Shown: in pieces, positions 1 to 16,940 of the stretch
Position numbering within the stretch: the first letter of the stretch is position 1
Layout: every line of letters begins with the position of its first letter
DNA from: Desmodesmus armatus
Taxonomy: Eukaryota > Chlorophyta > Chlorophyceae > Sphaeropleales > Scenedesmaceae
Assembly (NCBI GenBank): GCA_007449985.2
Contig: VIIQ02000234.1
Span: forward strand, 1-64,000
DNA length: 64,000 nucleotides
Direction: 5' to 3'
Translations under genes and position numbers: made by a program
Notes under the pieces: generated by a model
What the model was told of the DNA's origin: nothing
The model's database searches: none
The model's input: the letters and a program-made list of their open reading frames with translations, nothing else

Positions 1-1
1 C

Positions 2-367
2 CCCTCCTTTCCAGCTCACAATGCACTACCACAATCAGCAGCACCACCAGCAAACGTGTCACCAGCTGCACACTGCGCCCCCAGCAGCGCAGCAGCAGCC
101 CCTAGCAGCGTGAGTGGCTTGAGTAGAGAGCAGCTCAAACAAGCCAAGGGTGCTGCCTATGCTGTGGTGAAGTCTCGGCTGGTCGGGCCCTACAGTGCAG
201 GGCGGCTTGATAAACAGGCCTATAAGGCAGCAGCAGAGGCAGCTACACACGGCCTGTATGAACGGGTAAAGGGAGGGGAGGTGACGCTGGGGGATTTGCT
301 GTCAGCAGCAGCTGGGCAAGCAGGGGATGGTGGGTTGGGGTTGGGGTGGTGGGTTTTCTGTTGCTGA
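2..367 (+). CDS. C-terminal exon of a protein with an SRI-like helical tail (5' part outside window)
   Basis: The frame is open from the left edge to the TGA at 365-367. A splice acceptor (ctttccag) at 7-14 could begin the last exon. The protein is a Pro/Ala/Ser-rich linker followed by a helical segment, LKQAKGAAYAVVKSRLVGPY and then LDKQAYKAAAEAATHGLYER. This alternation (basic helix, short loop, helix with an ATH..YE motif) resembles the C-terminal Set2-Rpb1-interacting type domains of PHRF1/SCAF-like proteins, which bind the phosphorylated RNA polymerase II tail. That assignment rests on pattern memory only. The last residues (GLGLGWWVFCC) look like read-through of a G-rich stretch. Most of the gene lies outside the window. 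Confidence 0.4.
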   Translation, partial: PSFPAHNALPQSAAPPANVSPAAHCAPSSAAAAPSSVSGLSREQLKQAKGAAYAVVKSRLVGPYSAGRLDKQAYKAAAEAATHGLYERVKGGEVTLGDLLSAAAGQAGDGGLGLGWWVFCC

Positions 368-3262
368 GATAAGTCATTTGTGGACTTGTTGCTTGCGGAG
401 GCTGGGGTGACATTTGACTGAGGTTTTGATTTGAGCTGTTGTGATGCTTGTGGGTGGTTCATGTTGATTGCACACTGCTGTGGGTTGCATTTATCAACCC
501 CCGTCAGGCTGCATGTGACCGAGGGGTTATTTGACTGAGGGGGTCACTTTGGGGTAGTGTCAGGTTGGCGGTGAGGGTGATCAGATCCCCTTGAGGGCTG
601 ATTGTGAGCGTCTGCCAACTTGGAATGAATGCCCCGTTTTGTTCACCGCTTGACCCGCTGGTAGGGAGATCTCAAGCTTGGCACTTGAGGCTGTATACCA
701 GCTGGTGTATCCGCTGCGTGTACAACTGCTTGTGGCGATTACGACCCATGGTGTGGCTTATCTGTCCATCTTGTTATTGTACGTCACACTTCTAGTGCTT
801 GTTGGCTTGCTAGAGGATGTTACTCATGCGAGCGTCACAGGCCGTCATGGCATGATACAGCGTGCAAGCCCTTACTGGCTGCGGCACTGCAGGTTGCATG
901 GCCTCCGAGTGTATCTCCTGCTTCCAACCCTTGCCCCCTGACATGGTGGCTTTGTAAGTGCAGTGTTAACACCGTGGTATATGGTCCCTGGACTGACCGT
1001 TTGCATGTGATGCTGACCCTTGCACACCATCATGTATTTGATGGTTGATGGTTGCGCTTGACTCTGGCTGACCATTACTCTCCTGCTGTCAGGATGGTGA
1101 CCCTGTTGGGGTTGTTTATAGCAGTGCTGTGACTCCCTTGGAAGCGTCTTATTGTTATAGCAAGTAGTGCACCTATTGAAATGTATTTCATTGAATTCAT
1201 GGTGCAGGCTGTGTGGGGTTTAGCAGCACATTAACCCTGCATGGGTCAACACCCTGTGTGGTGCATGGGTCGCATGTTGACCCAGTCTTGACCCTGTTGC
1301 CGGCATGCTTTCAGCATTGATGGGACCTCTCTGTGCAGGATTGCTGCAGCTGGTCAGTGGCAGACTCTGCCTGTCAAATGGCATCGATGTGACATCAAGG
1401 CACATCAAAACGGCTTTCAGCAACCCATGATATCATCACATCGATGTGGTCGGCACAAACACTAGTGACCCTTGCTGATGGCACTGTTCACCACCACCTT
1501 CAGTCCAGCGCCAATGCACAGTCACCCACCCCCATTGTCACACACACACACCCGCCGTCCATGGCCAAGGCTTGACATTTACATGCATGCGACGGTTCTG
1601 AGCCTTGGATCCTTGCTAGGACTAGTGCATGCCTTCTAGGACCGGTATTGACCCTAAAATGTTGATATCCGTCTTCCCGAGAAGCTGTGTTACTCGACTC
1701 CGCGGGCGGTTTGCCGGGCAATTGAAACGGGACACGCGCTCAGCAGCGACAACAAACATGCTGATTAATTGTCAGATAGGCATATCGGCGCATACTTCCT
1801 CAACGACATGGCGCCACACACGCCCGGTCTGAGGGAAAGGGTTATCAACAGCATCTTGACCTTGCCATAGCTCTGTCCACTGCTTTCATCAGGAAACCGA
1901 AAATTACACGCCTTCCAGGCAGGAGGTACTTCAAAGACTGCAGCAGCTGACCGGCACCCCTGAAAACTTGGCGCTGTGGGCGCATCTGAACAAGCCACAC
2001 CCAGATGGGCTGAGGAAGTGCACAGTGAGTGCACCCTGAACTGCTGTCAGCGAGTTGAGCTGATCGGCTGCTGGTCGCGTGGTCAGCCCCAACAGCCAGC
2101 GGCTGGCGCTGTCTGGTGCTGAGACTAGCTGTAGAGCTGCACCAGCAATCACCCCAAATGGAGCGTCCATCCGATTTTTCTGACCCTGTTGCAACACCAT
2201 GTGTGCACCATGTGTTATCGAAGTGTGTTGGAATCGCAAAGCTGTAACCTTCAACACCATGCACAGGCTGTGAAAGCTTTTGCCATGCGAGTTACTCTCA
2301 GCTGTGGTTATCAACACTGTACATGCGATGTGTGTCTACAGCTGAGGACGCAGGTGGGCTCAAGGAGCAATACACGGGACCCAAAGGCCGTGTCCTACTT
2401 GGACTACAGGTGATCCTGCAGGAAGAAGAGCAGCTGCTGAGCACGGGCTGCTGGAGTTGACATAAAATCAGCAGCCAGTGCAGGCTTCAGCACAGGGGTG
2501 CAGAAGCAGTCGCGGCCGCGTAAACCTAGCCCACCAGAGAGCCCGACCGTCGAGTCCTTGTTTGTCACAACAGCAAAATGACGGTCATTTTGTTGAATTC
2601 TGCAGGTGCCCCAGCAGCATCGTGCACACTGACATACACGGTGACGGCGCTGCCAGTGGAATCACAGGCAGCAGCAGCAGCAGCCCACCAGTCATCTCAT
2701 GTGCCAGCAGTGTAGCTCAACACGAACACGTGCTGCAGTACCCAGGGCTGCCCTGCATAGGCTTCCTGGTGCCGGCATGGCGCGATCGCCACCCACACGA
2801 CCCCAGCAAGTGGTACAGGACTGTCCCTTTGGAGTGCTGCTGGTGGGTGTTGCAACATACCGGCTGACAGAATGCGATGCACACCGTTTGCGGGAGCTGC
2901 ATACACCTGTTGGTCTCCTGCTGTTGTTGGCTTTGAAAGACCGAGTATTGCATGTCTGGCCAGCAACAGCGCATTTCCGCAAGATTGTGACGTCACCGGT
3001 CGACCTGCTACGCTCAGATACACCGGCTTCTCAGAGCCCTATGGCCGCCCGGGGCCACCTTGCACAGGGTGCATTGTACAGCATGCCATGTGACATCAGG
3101 GGGCCAGCTTATCGTCCCCAGTCATGTTGGCAGCACCTTCTGTAACACCAGCATGCTTTCACAACGTCATGCTGTGCTTTCAGGTACCTTCCACATAAGC
3201 CCACCGGGCTCACAGATGATGCAGCATGGCCCGAGCAGTCCATCCATGGGGTGTCTGTGCAG
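368..3262. other. Intergenic stretch, with possible unrecognised 5' exons of the OAS-like gene
   Basis: No convincing conserved coding segment was found in 368-2400. The + strand from about 2480 to 3145 has open frames, one with a Cys-x2-Cys start at 2699, and is CAG-rich like the exon at 3263. It may hold N-terminal exons of the downstream gene. The acceptor gtctgtgcag ending at 3262 shows that at least one exon must lie upstream, joined in phase 0. I could not identify it. Confidence 0.4.
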
Positions 3263-3612
3263 GCACCCCCTTGGCTAGTGGATGCACTGCGAACCAGCCA
3301 GCTGCCCTTGCCACCTCAAAGCCCCACCAGCAGCGGTGCAGCAGCATCCCCGGCCGGCTGCCTGGCACATTGCAGCCCTGCTGACAGTGCAGTGCTGCAG
3401 ACGAGTCCACAGGTTGAGGCATCCCTCCAGCAGGCTCAGATGCCGAACGCAGCCCACACCACGGTTGCCTCCAGCAGCCACCTGGTAAGCACGCTGCTGC
3501 ATGATGACTGGTCTGGCCCAGCGGCTGCAGCTGCACCTGAGGCCGCTAATGGCAGCAGCAGCAGCAGTGGCGGCGGCTGCAGCAACAGCAGTCCACTGGC
3601 CGGCTGTGGCAG

Positions 3613-3656
<44 letters not shown>

Positions 3657-6600
3657 GCGGTGCAGGCGGAAGCCAGCCGCTGTGGTCCGTGATACGCAAC
3701 GGCTTCAACAGGTAGGGGTAGGCGAGTAGGATTGGTATGTTTCATGGTGATGCTGCCTTGCTGTGTGGAACCATGACCCAGCCAGTCCCACACAATGCAT
3801 ACAGCTCTTCTACCAGCCAGCACTTCAGCACCCATGAACATAACCTCCTGAACCCCCGCACGCAACCAAGAACCCCAAATGACTGCTGATTGCATGCATT
3901 TACAGGTTCACGGAGTCTCTGTTCCCTCAGACGGAGGAGAAGGACTGGATGAAGGAGGTGACTAAAGCTGTGTCAGATCTGATCAGTGACACATGCAAGT
4001 CCAAGTCCTGGAGCCGGGCAGAGACGCAGGTGGTGGGCAGCTTCGGCCGCAAAACCTCACTGCGCGGCAGGTGGGTTCGGATTGGTCAAATTCTGTTGGG
4101 CTGCCCAGACGGTGCCTTAAAATGGAAGGGTCGTGTTGTGCCACACTGGTCGCAATGTAGTCAGTGTGACGGCAACTTCATGTCCCGAACAGAATCGGCC
4201 ATCTGTACTGTAGGGTGAAACCTTCTCCCTTGGAGGGTTGTAGAGGGCTGCACTTGTGACAGCGACAAAGGCCCACTTCCCTACCACAGGTGGCAAACCC
4301 TCTGTGTGGTCATGATTAGTCAGGTTAAAATGTGAGGAAGACATGGGACGCAGGTGGTGGGCAGCTTCGGCTGCAAACCTTGCTGCGCGGCAGGCGGGTT
4401 CAGATTGGTCATGACCGATAGATCCGTGTCTTGCAAGGGCAGGGTTGTGTTGACAAATCGCTACTTTTGGGGGAGTATATTACATGGACATTTTCGCCAA
4501 ACAACAATGGCATTGCCCACCAGGATCGAGCCAGGTGAACCTCATAAGTTGTCTCCCCTGCGGTGGTTTGCACCACCTACACCGGGTTGACCAGAAGGGC
4601 AGAACCACCAGAATTGCAGCAAGTGCTAGCCATGCTAGGAACCTATTGTGTGCAGAGGTGAGGGCAGATCTTTTGGAAGATGTTGTCTCCATTCTGTACT
4701 TGAAGGAAATAAAGCGTGGTGGAGTTGGCACTTGAGACAGAGACAGAGACCCAAGTCCCTGCCACGGGTTGCAAACCCTCTGTGTGGCCATGATCAGTCA
4801 GGATATAATGCGAGGGGGGCATGAGCTGTCTTCAACAACAACGCCGTTCCATCATGGAATGATGATGGCAACAGTGCAAGAAGCCACAGCACTTTTAAAG
4901 TCATCACATCAAATTTGATTGCAGTAAACATGTCACATGGGCCTTGCAGTTCTTCCCACCTTCCATTGTCAATGCGGTCATAACTGTAACTGTAACTGTC
5001 AAACCTGTTGGTAATTACGTAAACATTATAATGACAATCATGTAGTGCCACTCGTGTGACACGTGGGTAAGCATAATGCAGCTTTTTTTTGGAAATCATG
5101 CCCTTGTAACTTCGTGCCCTGCCCCTGGCCCTCAATGTTGGATTGCGCTTGCAGGCATGACCTTGACTTGCTGTTGGTGCTGAATGTAGATGAGCATGAC
5201 CCTGTCGGGTTTGAGACCAGCCGCAGGGAGTGCCTGGACGACCTGCAGAAAGGTGAGGCTATGTGAACAACATCGGTAGGCCCCTCTCTTGCCGTTTCGG
5301 GTAAGGTTGTCAGAAAAGGGGAACTTCCCCACGCAAAAACGTTTCAGATGTTTTGATGGGCCATCATGCCCAGCGGTTGTGCAGCACTGAGCACACTGGG
5401 TGAGCTGGGTACAACAAGGCTCAGTCGCATGTTTCGAGCTGCCAGCACGCCAGGCCGGCAAGTGACACCCAAGACGGGACCTCAGGTCAGACCTAGTAGT
5501 GATGCAGTGGTGGTGGTGTTGTCACAACAACGGTTGCCACTGGCACTATGGCATACTATGCACACAACCCACAACTGCATTAGGGTGGCCCTTGGTGCAT
5601 GTGAGTTGCGCCTGCACTGCTAAGGTCTCAGGCCGCGGCCTGAGGCCAGTGAGTTGCTTGCATGATGCAACTAAGAAGTCACACTGTATGCATGTCTCTG
5701 GATGCATGTATCTGTGTGCCTGTCTGCAGTGCTGTGCTTGAAAGCCAAACCAGGGAAAAAGGGGGCCAAGAAGGCCAAGTCAGGCTGGAAGCTGCTGGGC
5801 CGCCAATCACACTGGCTGCACCTGTACCACCCCACGCTGGACTTTGAGTTGGATGTGCAGGTGAATCACAGTGAACTGCACCGCTTGCTGGTGCAACCTG
5901 CTGCTTGCCTGGCTTGCCAGGACCCATGTGCAAGCATACTCAAGCTAGGAGCAGCAGCGCATCTCAGTGAGCGCCAGAAGGCACAGAAAATGGTTGCGGC
6001 CACCTTGGGAAGTGTTGCCGTGCTCACATAGTGACCACAGCCTGTGAACGAGCTGAGCTCGTTCATCTGTGAATGGACGGCAGCTGGCCTTTCGCCGCGA
6101 GACTGAGTCCAGTGGATACATGGTACCTTGCAGGAAGGCCCGACTTGCCAAGATGGGGCCCAGCAGCACCAGATGTCCACATCTCCCACACCTCGGCCCT
6201 CCTGACCTGGTCAAACATCGGCCGTGTCTGTGCAGGTGTGCCCCTCCCTCCGCGTGCCCATTATTGACACCAGCAGAAGCTGCCGTCGCCGAGCCTTTCT
6301 GGACCTTATGGTGCAGTGCAGGCAGGCTCAGCTGGGCCTAGCAGCAGCACCTCACATCCACAGCCCCCTTGCCTCCAGCCTAGCCAGCGTGCAGGAACCC
6401 TGCGACAGCAACAGCAGGCAACGTGCGGCTTTCCTCACCCCTCTTCTGACAGACCTGCTGAATGGTGTGGAGGTGAGGTGCCATGAGCGATACGGGGTGC
6501 AGAGCACGGGACACCTCCTCAAAACAGTCACACGGGCTCTGAAAGCTTGGGCTAGGTTTGGGTTTGGACCAGCACAGCAGCAGCAGCAGCAGCAGCAGCC

Positions 6601-6933
6601 ATCCGGAGCTGCATTCAGCCGTACTGGTGGTGGCAGCAGCAGCAACAGCAGCCGGACGAGCAGGAACAATGCCAAAGCACAGCAGCCGCCAGGATATGTG
6701 TGGGAGGTGCTGGTGATCTTTGTGCTAGAGCAGCAGCTAGCAGCAAGGGGCAGGGAAGAGGCGCAGCTGCGGTACGGGATGCAGGGCACTCGGGAGCTCA
6801 ACTTGTTCCTAGAAGTTCTCGAGGCAGCCTCACAGCTGCTGCGCCCAGCTACAGCAGGCGCAGCAGAGGATGTCTCAGCAGCAGCAGCAGCAGCACCAGC
6901 AGCAGCAGGAGCAGCGCATTACCCTGCCACGAT

Positions 6934-6970
<37 letters not shown>

Positions 6971-7474
6971 CAGGATCCTGCCTGCAAGCTCGCTCCGACA
7001 GGCCGCTCCTCACCCACCCCACCCCTTGCCCTGTCAAAGCTCTACAGTACAGAGGACTGCAGCCTGTTCAGGCAGTGCTGGGATGTGCCCGACCGTCAGT
7101 GCAGCCCCTACATCATCCACCCAGCAGACCCCAGCTACAACATTACAGCGCACTCGCTGTTTGAGAATTGGGGCGCTCTGGCAGACGCAGCGGGGCAGCT
7201 GCATGCTGCACTCATGGAGGTACTGCAAGGGGGTCCGAGCAGTGAGCAGATGCAGGGGCGTGTGGAGGGCAGCAGCAGCACAAGCGGCAGCGCTGGCGGC
7301 AGCAGTGGCGGCAGCAGTACAGGGGCGAGCAGCGGGAGCGGGAGGGGCAGCAATGGCAGCAGTGGTGGTATTGCAGCGGCTGTTGGCGGTGAGGGCAGCA
7401 GCAGCATAGATGCCTGGCAGAAGGTGTTGAGCAGCACGACATTGGGGCCGGCAGTCAGGGAGTTTGACCGTTGA
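3263..7474 (+). CDS. OAS-like 2'-5'-oligoadenylate synthetase family nucleotidyltransferase (5' end unresolved)
   Basis: Five exons join in phase to 693 residues plus stop: 3263-3711, 3906-4070, 5155-5252, 5730-5860 and 6236-7474 (2,082 nt, no frame breaks). Counting from 3263, residues 1-150 are low-complexity with a poly-Ser run. GSFGRKTSLRGRHDLDLLL (194-212) matches the OAS P-loop and first two metal-binding Asp residues (D207, D209). LDFELDV carries the third Asp (D279). PPGYVWEVLVIF (432-443) matches the OAS PPQYALELL helix. PYIIHPADPSYN (572-583) matches the OAS C-terminal signature LDPADPTGN. The family makes 2'-5'-linked oligoadenylates from ATP when it binds double-stranded RNA; that activity is inferred here. 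All three catalytic Asp residues are present. The tail is Gly/Ser-rich. The true start codon lies upstream of 3263. A cGAS-like enzyme is less likely because the LRGR.D.D segment and the DPADP motif are OAS-type. Confidence 0.8.
4257..4822 (+). repeat. Intronic tandem duplication carrying a dead copy of the OAS P-loop exon
   Basis: The intron 4071-5154 contains a second copy (about 4348-4410) of the end of the preceding exon: the same GACGCAGGTGGTGGGCAGCT stretch, with Arg changed to Cys, a one-base deletion and the donor GT mutated to GC. The flanking sequence is duplicated too: 4257-4348 and 4731-4822 share the segment around TGCAAACCCTCTGTGTGG. The copy cannot splice or read in frame. Confidence 0.75.
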
Positions 7475-8123
7475 CTGATTCACTTGATGACATGCTGCAT
7501 GGGCGCCGTGTAGACGCTCCATCTGACTTGTTTGACTGCGTCCTGCGTCTTGGGAATGTTTCGGGCGGGGGCTGCTTAGCTAGTTGTTCCGGCCGTTGTA
7601 CCGTACCGTAACCGCATGACGCGACTGTCGCGGCGACTGCGGGACAAGATATGCCTCCTCTTGCAACATGCAAGCCATTTTCTGTGGCTACATTCACATT
7701 CAACTTTTGGTTTTGACGTCGATTACATCCAAGCGGTATACATAGCCCGCATGGCAATGGATAACACGTGCTGCACCTCGTGCACGCAAACAGGCGCTCA
7801 CCAACGACAGGCAAACGAGAAGGTAAAGAGACAGGCACTGACTCATCGCTCATGCTGGCAGCAGCAGGTGCAACTAGCAAATGAATCGTAGAGTGCGTAC
7901 CAATCCGACTATTTGTGCCCATAGACACCTGGGGTGCAGCAAGAACTTCTGCAGTGCCTTCAGCAGACAGTCCCTGGGGTACTACAGCAAACGCAACTCA
8001 GCAGGCTCAGCATCATAGCTCAACAAGGCAGGCAACAACAGGGGCACATCTTTGAATGTCGGACAGGGTACCTTGTGATGTCGTACAACGTTCAGATGCA
8101 CTGACGTCACCTACAGCGATATC
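7475..8123. other. Intergenic stretch between the OAS-like and acyltransferase genes
   Basis: No conserved coding segment was recognised. The stretch must hold the 3' untranslated region of the gene ending at 7474 and the promoter of the one starting at 8124. No clear TATA box or terminator can be assigned. Confidence 0.5.
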
Positions 8124-9060
8124 ATGTCGGAGCAGCATGCAGTCCACCTGGTGCCGTCTATCCAGCGAAATTTGTCGAGTCTAGTCAAGACAGATGTGCG
8201 ATCAGCAGCTTCGGGGTTTTTCTTCCTACACGTCTGTTCGCTGCTGCTGGGACTCTTCCTGCAGCTGCCTGTCAGCCATCTTCACTTAGCAAGAGCAGCA
8301 TTTGGCGTAGCAGTGGCGACACTCATGTTACTCGCAACACCCAAGATCTACGCCTCAGATACTCATATGCTGAGCCTCAGCCTCGCCTTCAATGCAATTC
8401 AGGCCGCATGGGCAGTCATGCACTGGACATTTCTTGAAGCCCACCGCACGCCAGCTACTATTTGGGAGGTGTGTGCGTCCCCATACCAGTACACAGCCCA
8501 TGGGACACGCAAAAGCCAACAGCGCTCACAGCAGCTGTTGCGCAAGGAAACTTGTTTGCGCAACAAGCCATGCCATTGCACACAGTACCTCCCCCGAGAC
8601 CACTCAAGGTGGCCCCGGACTTTGTTTAAGATCTTCAGGGCAGGACAAAGGGTGGTGCTGGTGTGCTTCATCTTTGAGTAGTTGCTGCCAACATGTGTGC
8701 GGGCAGCAACATCTCCCTTGGAGGTACCTTCCATAGAGCGGCGCCTGACTAACACAGTGGTGGTGCTGCAGCTGCCTTGCAGGGCAGTTGGGTGCAGCAT
8801 CTCTGCGGGTGTGTGGCCTCATACCTGCAGCGGTGCATGTTTGGTGTCCCAGCGGGGCGCCTTACTTCTGGGGCTCATGATGGAAGCTGAGTATGGCTGT
8901 ATCAAGCTTGCTTGCAGCATAATGGGCTTGGTGTCTCCTGCCATATGGTCGTTTGCGCTTGATTTGCTTGACCATGCCTTCCACAAGCCTTGGGCAGCTG
9001 CGAGTCTCACGGAACTGTGGGGTACCCGGTGGCATCAATTTCTGCGATTTTACTTTGAGG
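8124..9060 (+). CDS. Wax synthase-like (MBOAT-type) membrane acyltransferase, partial model
   Basis: The first exon, 8124-8468, begins with ATG and encodes 115 residues with several hydrophobic segments (around 30-50, 55-75 and 80-105). It ends in phase 0 before gtgtgtgcg. A second coding segment, up to about 9060, carries HKPWAAASLTELWGTRWHQF at about 8980-9039. This matches the conserved SL.DFWGRRWH motif of the wax synthase-like domain family, whose members transfer acyl groups to alcohols or sterols in the ER membrane. The acceptor of this second segment is uncertain (8783 is one candidate), and its frame upstream of about 8800 is not secure. Later exons, which should hold the conserved G..H motif, were not identified in 9061-10362. 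The family call rests mainly on this one motif plus the hydrophobic profile. Confidence 0.6.
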
Positions 9061-10362
9061 GTTTAGGCTTTTCGTTCGTTGACAAGATGTGCAGTGTGCT
9101 TGCAGAATGTTGCAGGTTTCAAGTTTCAACAAGAGTTACTTTTAAGAGTGTGCCCTGGGGCTGTAGCCTGTAAGGGCTGTAACTTGCAAGCTGGGTGGGG
9201 CTTGTGTGCTCAGCACACATCGCCGGTTTACCGAGGCCGCACCGGCAAACAATGCCAAGATTGCTCTGCAGGGACCACGTAGTCGGTGGGTCACCACATA
9301 GTTGAATAACTAGAGTGCACAGATGAAACAGGCTCGCCATTCCAATATGCAGTTGGCCAGCAGCAGAGCATTATGCAGCAGCATGCGGCAGTCTGTGCAC
9401 ATGTGCAAGACGTTTCCCAATGCGCGTCTGAAGGCATCCGTGGCACTGGATGGAGCTGTTCCTAAAGACGAGCCTGAGGAGGTGGGGAGACAGCAACAAC
9501 CGCCATGAGCAGTTAGCCAACCGTCTTTGAGTATTGTGGCCAAATCGTTGTGTGTGTGCCCTACAGCTGTGCAGCCGAATAGCCCCTACCTTGAAGTGAT
9601 AAACACAGCATCTGCCGCTACCTTGCTGGCAGTGACACACTAGCAGTGTCGGGTGTGTTGGTGTGCAGCCACCAACCTCTCTGTGCTGTCGGTACACAGC
9701 AGTTGTTGTCCCTTTGAAGAGGCCACGTGTCAAACTGCTGTATGCTGGATGGCAAGAATGTATAGGCCCAGCAGCAGGAACACACTGTTGCAATCTGCGT
9801 CAAAATGGGCAGATCTAGTTTGAGGCAGAGGGGGGGGGTACTGCACAAACTCTGCTGGCATTTGTCGTCACTGCTGTGATTGCTACTGCTTTGTTGTCGG
9901 TGCTGTGTGTTGCAGGCATGGAGGGGTGCCATGAAGTACACTGCTGTGTGAGTGTCACAGCTGCAGGATGCAAAAGCAGCTTAACTGCCGCATTGCTGGT
10001 TCAATCAGGGCTGCAGTAGTCCCTGCTGGCGTGGCAGCATAACCACTGGCAGGATTGCCAGTAGCAGCAGTAGTAGTGGTGGCAGAGATCGCAGTGCATG
10101 CAGAAGTCCGTCAGCCACTTGGGTGTTGACTGTTCCGCAACACAGGCAGCCCCCTGCAGTGCTGCTTGATGGAGGGGGGTGGACCCAAAGCAGTGGCTGT
10201 GGCTGCACAGGTCAGAGCCACCCAATTCCATTTCCCTGGGCCAACAACATGACGCCAAGAATACATGCAGCAGCAGAACGTTGGCTTGTGTGGCTGTTTG
10301 TGCTTATTATTAGTTGTTGGATCTGACCTGTCCCTGTTGTGCTGCTGCTGTGTGCTGTCCAG
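9061..10362. other. Unassigned stretch: acyltransferase 3' end and/or transporter 5' end
   Basis: This should contain the last exons of the acyltransferase and the first exon(s) and promoter of the MFS gene. The + strand at 9323-9508 is open (61 codons from an ATG), but its product matches nothing I know. Nothing else could be supported. Confidence 0.35.
9600..9690 (+). repeat. Dispersed repeat, copy 1 (partner at 23370-23440)
   Basis: The block GCCGCTACCTTGCTGG, TGACACACTAGCAGTG, GTGCAGCCACCAACCTCT occurs here and, in the same order and orientation, at about 23370-23440. Similarity fades outside the core. It is probably a fragment of an old dispersed element. Confidence 0.6.
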
Positions 10363-15540
<5,178 letters not shown>

Positions 15541-15555
15541 GCCCCTGTTGCTGTA

Positions 15556-16940
15556 GTACAGCAGCGTGTTCCTGCTGTTTGCTGGGCTCAATGTCAGCGC
15601 TGCACTGCTGTTTGCCACATGCACTAGTGAAGCACCCGTGGTGCTGTGACCCCGTGTCCCTGAGGGGAGCTGCCTCCTGCAATGGTGTATGTCGGTGTGC
15701 CTGTATGCGCGAGATTGTGGCAGCAGGTACATGTGGTGAGCATGAATGGCAGTCGACCAGTACACGGAGACCTGGTGCCGAGATGAAACCATCATGCCCA
15801 GTTGTGCTGTGAGTACCTGCTGGTTGCGGGCTCAGTGTCAGCCTGACAAGGTGTCAGTACCGCACTGCTGGTTGCCACCTGAACCAGTGAAGCACCCGTG
15901 GTGCTGTGACGCAAGCGAGGCTGACTCTTTCAATTTGTGCGTGTGGGTGTGGGTGTATGTGTGGGATTGGCCTAGAGTGCATGTAGAGAGCACGAGTGGC
16001 AGTTGACCAGCACAGGGAGGCTTGGGGCCGGGATGATCCGTCATGCCAAGTCTGCAGCATATTGCTGCTGTTGCGGGGGTCAGTGTCTGGGTCGCACTGC
16101 TGTTTGCCACATTCACCATTGAAGCACCCGTGGTGCTGTGACACATGGGAGGCTGACTCCTGTGACGGGGCATGTGGATGACTGTGTATGTGTGATATTG
16201 GCCTAGAGTGCATGTAGGGAGCATAGGTGGCAGTCATTAGTACAGGCAGGCATGGTGTTGGGATGAATCCGTCATGCCAACAGTTGTCTGTTTTTCTGTT
16301 TTCTGCGGGGCTCAATGTCAGCGCTGCACTGCTGTTTGCCACATGCACCAGCAAAGCGCCCTTGGTGCTGTGAAGGGGGCGCTGCCTCATGCAGCTGTGC
16401 CACAACACATGATATATGTGCGTACGTGGTGTTGGCCGTACAGTACATGTTGTGAGCAAGAGTGGCAGTCAACCAGCCATGCCAAGTTGTGCTGCGAGTT
16501 CCTGCTGTTTGCGGGCTCATTGTCGGCCTGACACGGTGTCAGTGCTGCACTGCTGTTTGCCACATGCACCAGTGAAGCACCCGTGGTGCTGTTCCACAAG
16601 GGAGGCCCTGCCCCTGCAATGGTAGACAAAGGGGCGCACCCCTCACTGGATGGCCACATACAACTCAGTCGAAGTACCTTGACTGCGGGGGGGGGGGGGG
16701 TGTACAGGGGGTCAGAGGCTCACCAATGAGGGGCGCCTGGCGTGTGAGGTTGTCCTGGAGTGCATGTAGTGAGCATGAGTGGCAGTTGACCAGCACAGGG
16801 AGTCTTGGTGTTGAGGTGCTTTCGTCATGCCAAGTTTGTAGCATGTTCCTGCTGTTTGCAGGGGTCAGTGTCAGTGCTGCACTGCTCATGGGAGAAAGAG
16901 GAAACTTTGCCGCCGTGCACCTGTGAGGGGCGTGTGGTGC
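15556..16940 (+). repeat. Degenerate tandem array of the transporter's terminal exon (about six copies)
   Basis: The first copy (15562-15651) reads as the last membrane helix plus tail (SSVFLLFAGLNVSAALLF, ending SEAPVVL and TGA). Related copies follow near 15795-15912, 16042-16143, 16278-16374, 16490-16596 and 16830-16900. They share CACTGCTGTTTGCCACAT and AGTGAAGCACCCGTGGTGCT with growing divergence. Each is preceded by a conserved spacer with GAGCA(T/C)GAGTGGCAGT and a CGTCATGCCAAG-like segment. The period is about 215-340 bp. Later copies carry indels and are not coding. Confidence 0.85.

Noticed and set aside
7455..7928. 157-codon frame on the - strand
   Set aside because: No domain, overlaps the end of the OAS-like gene and has a composition typical of antisense reading.
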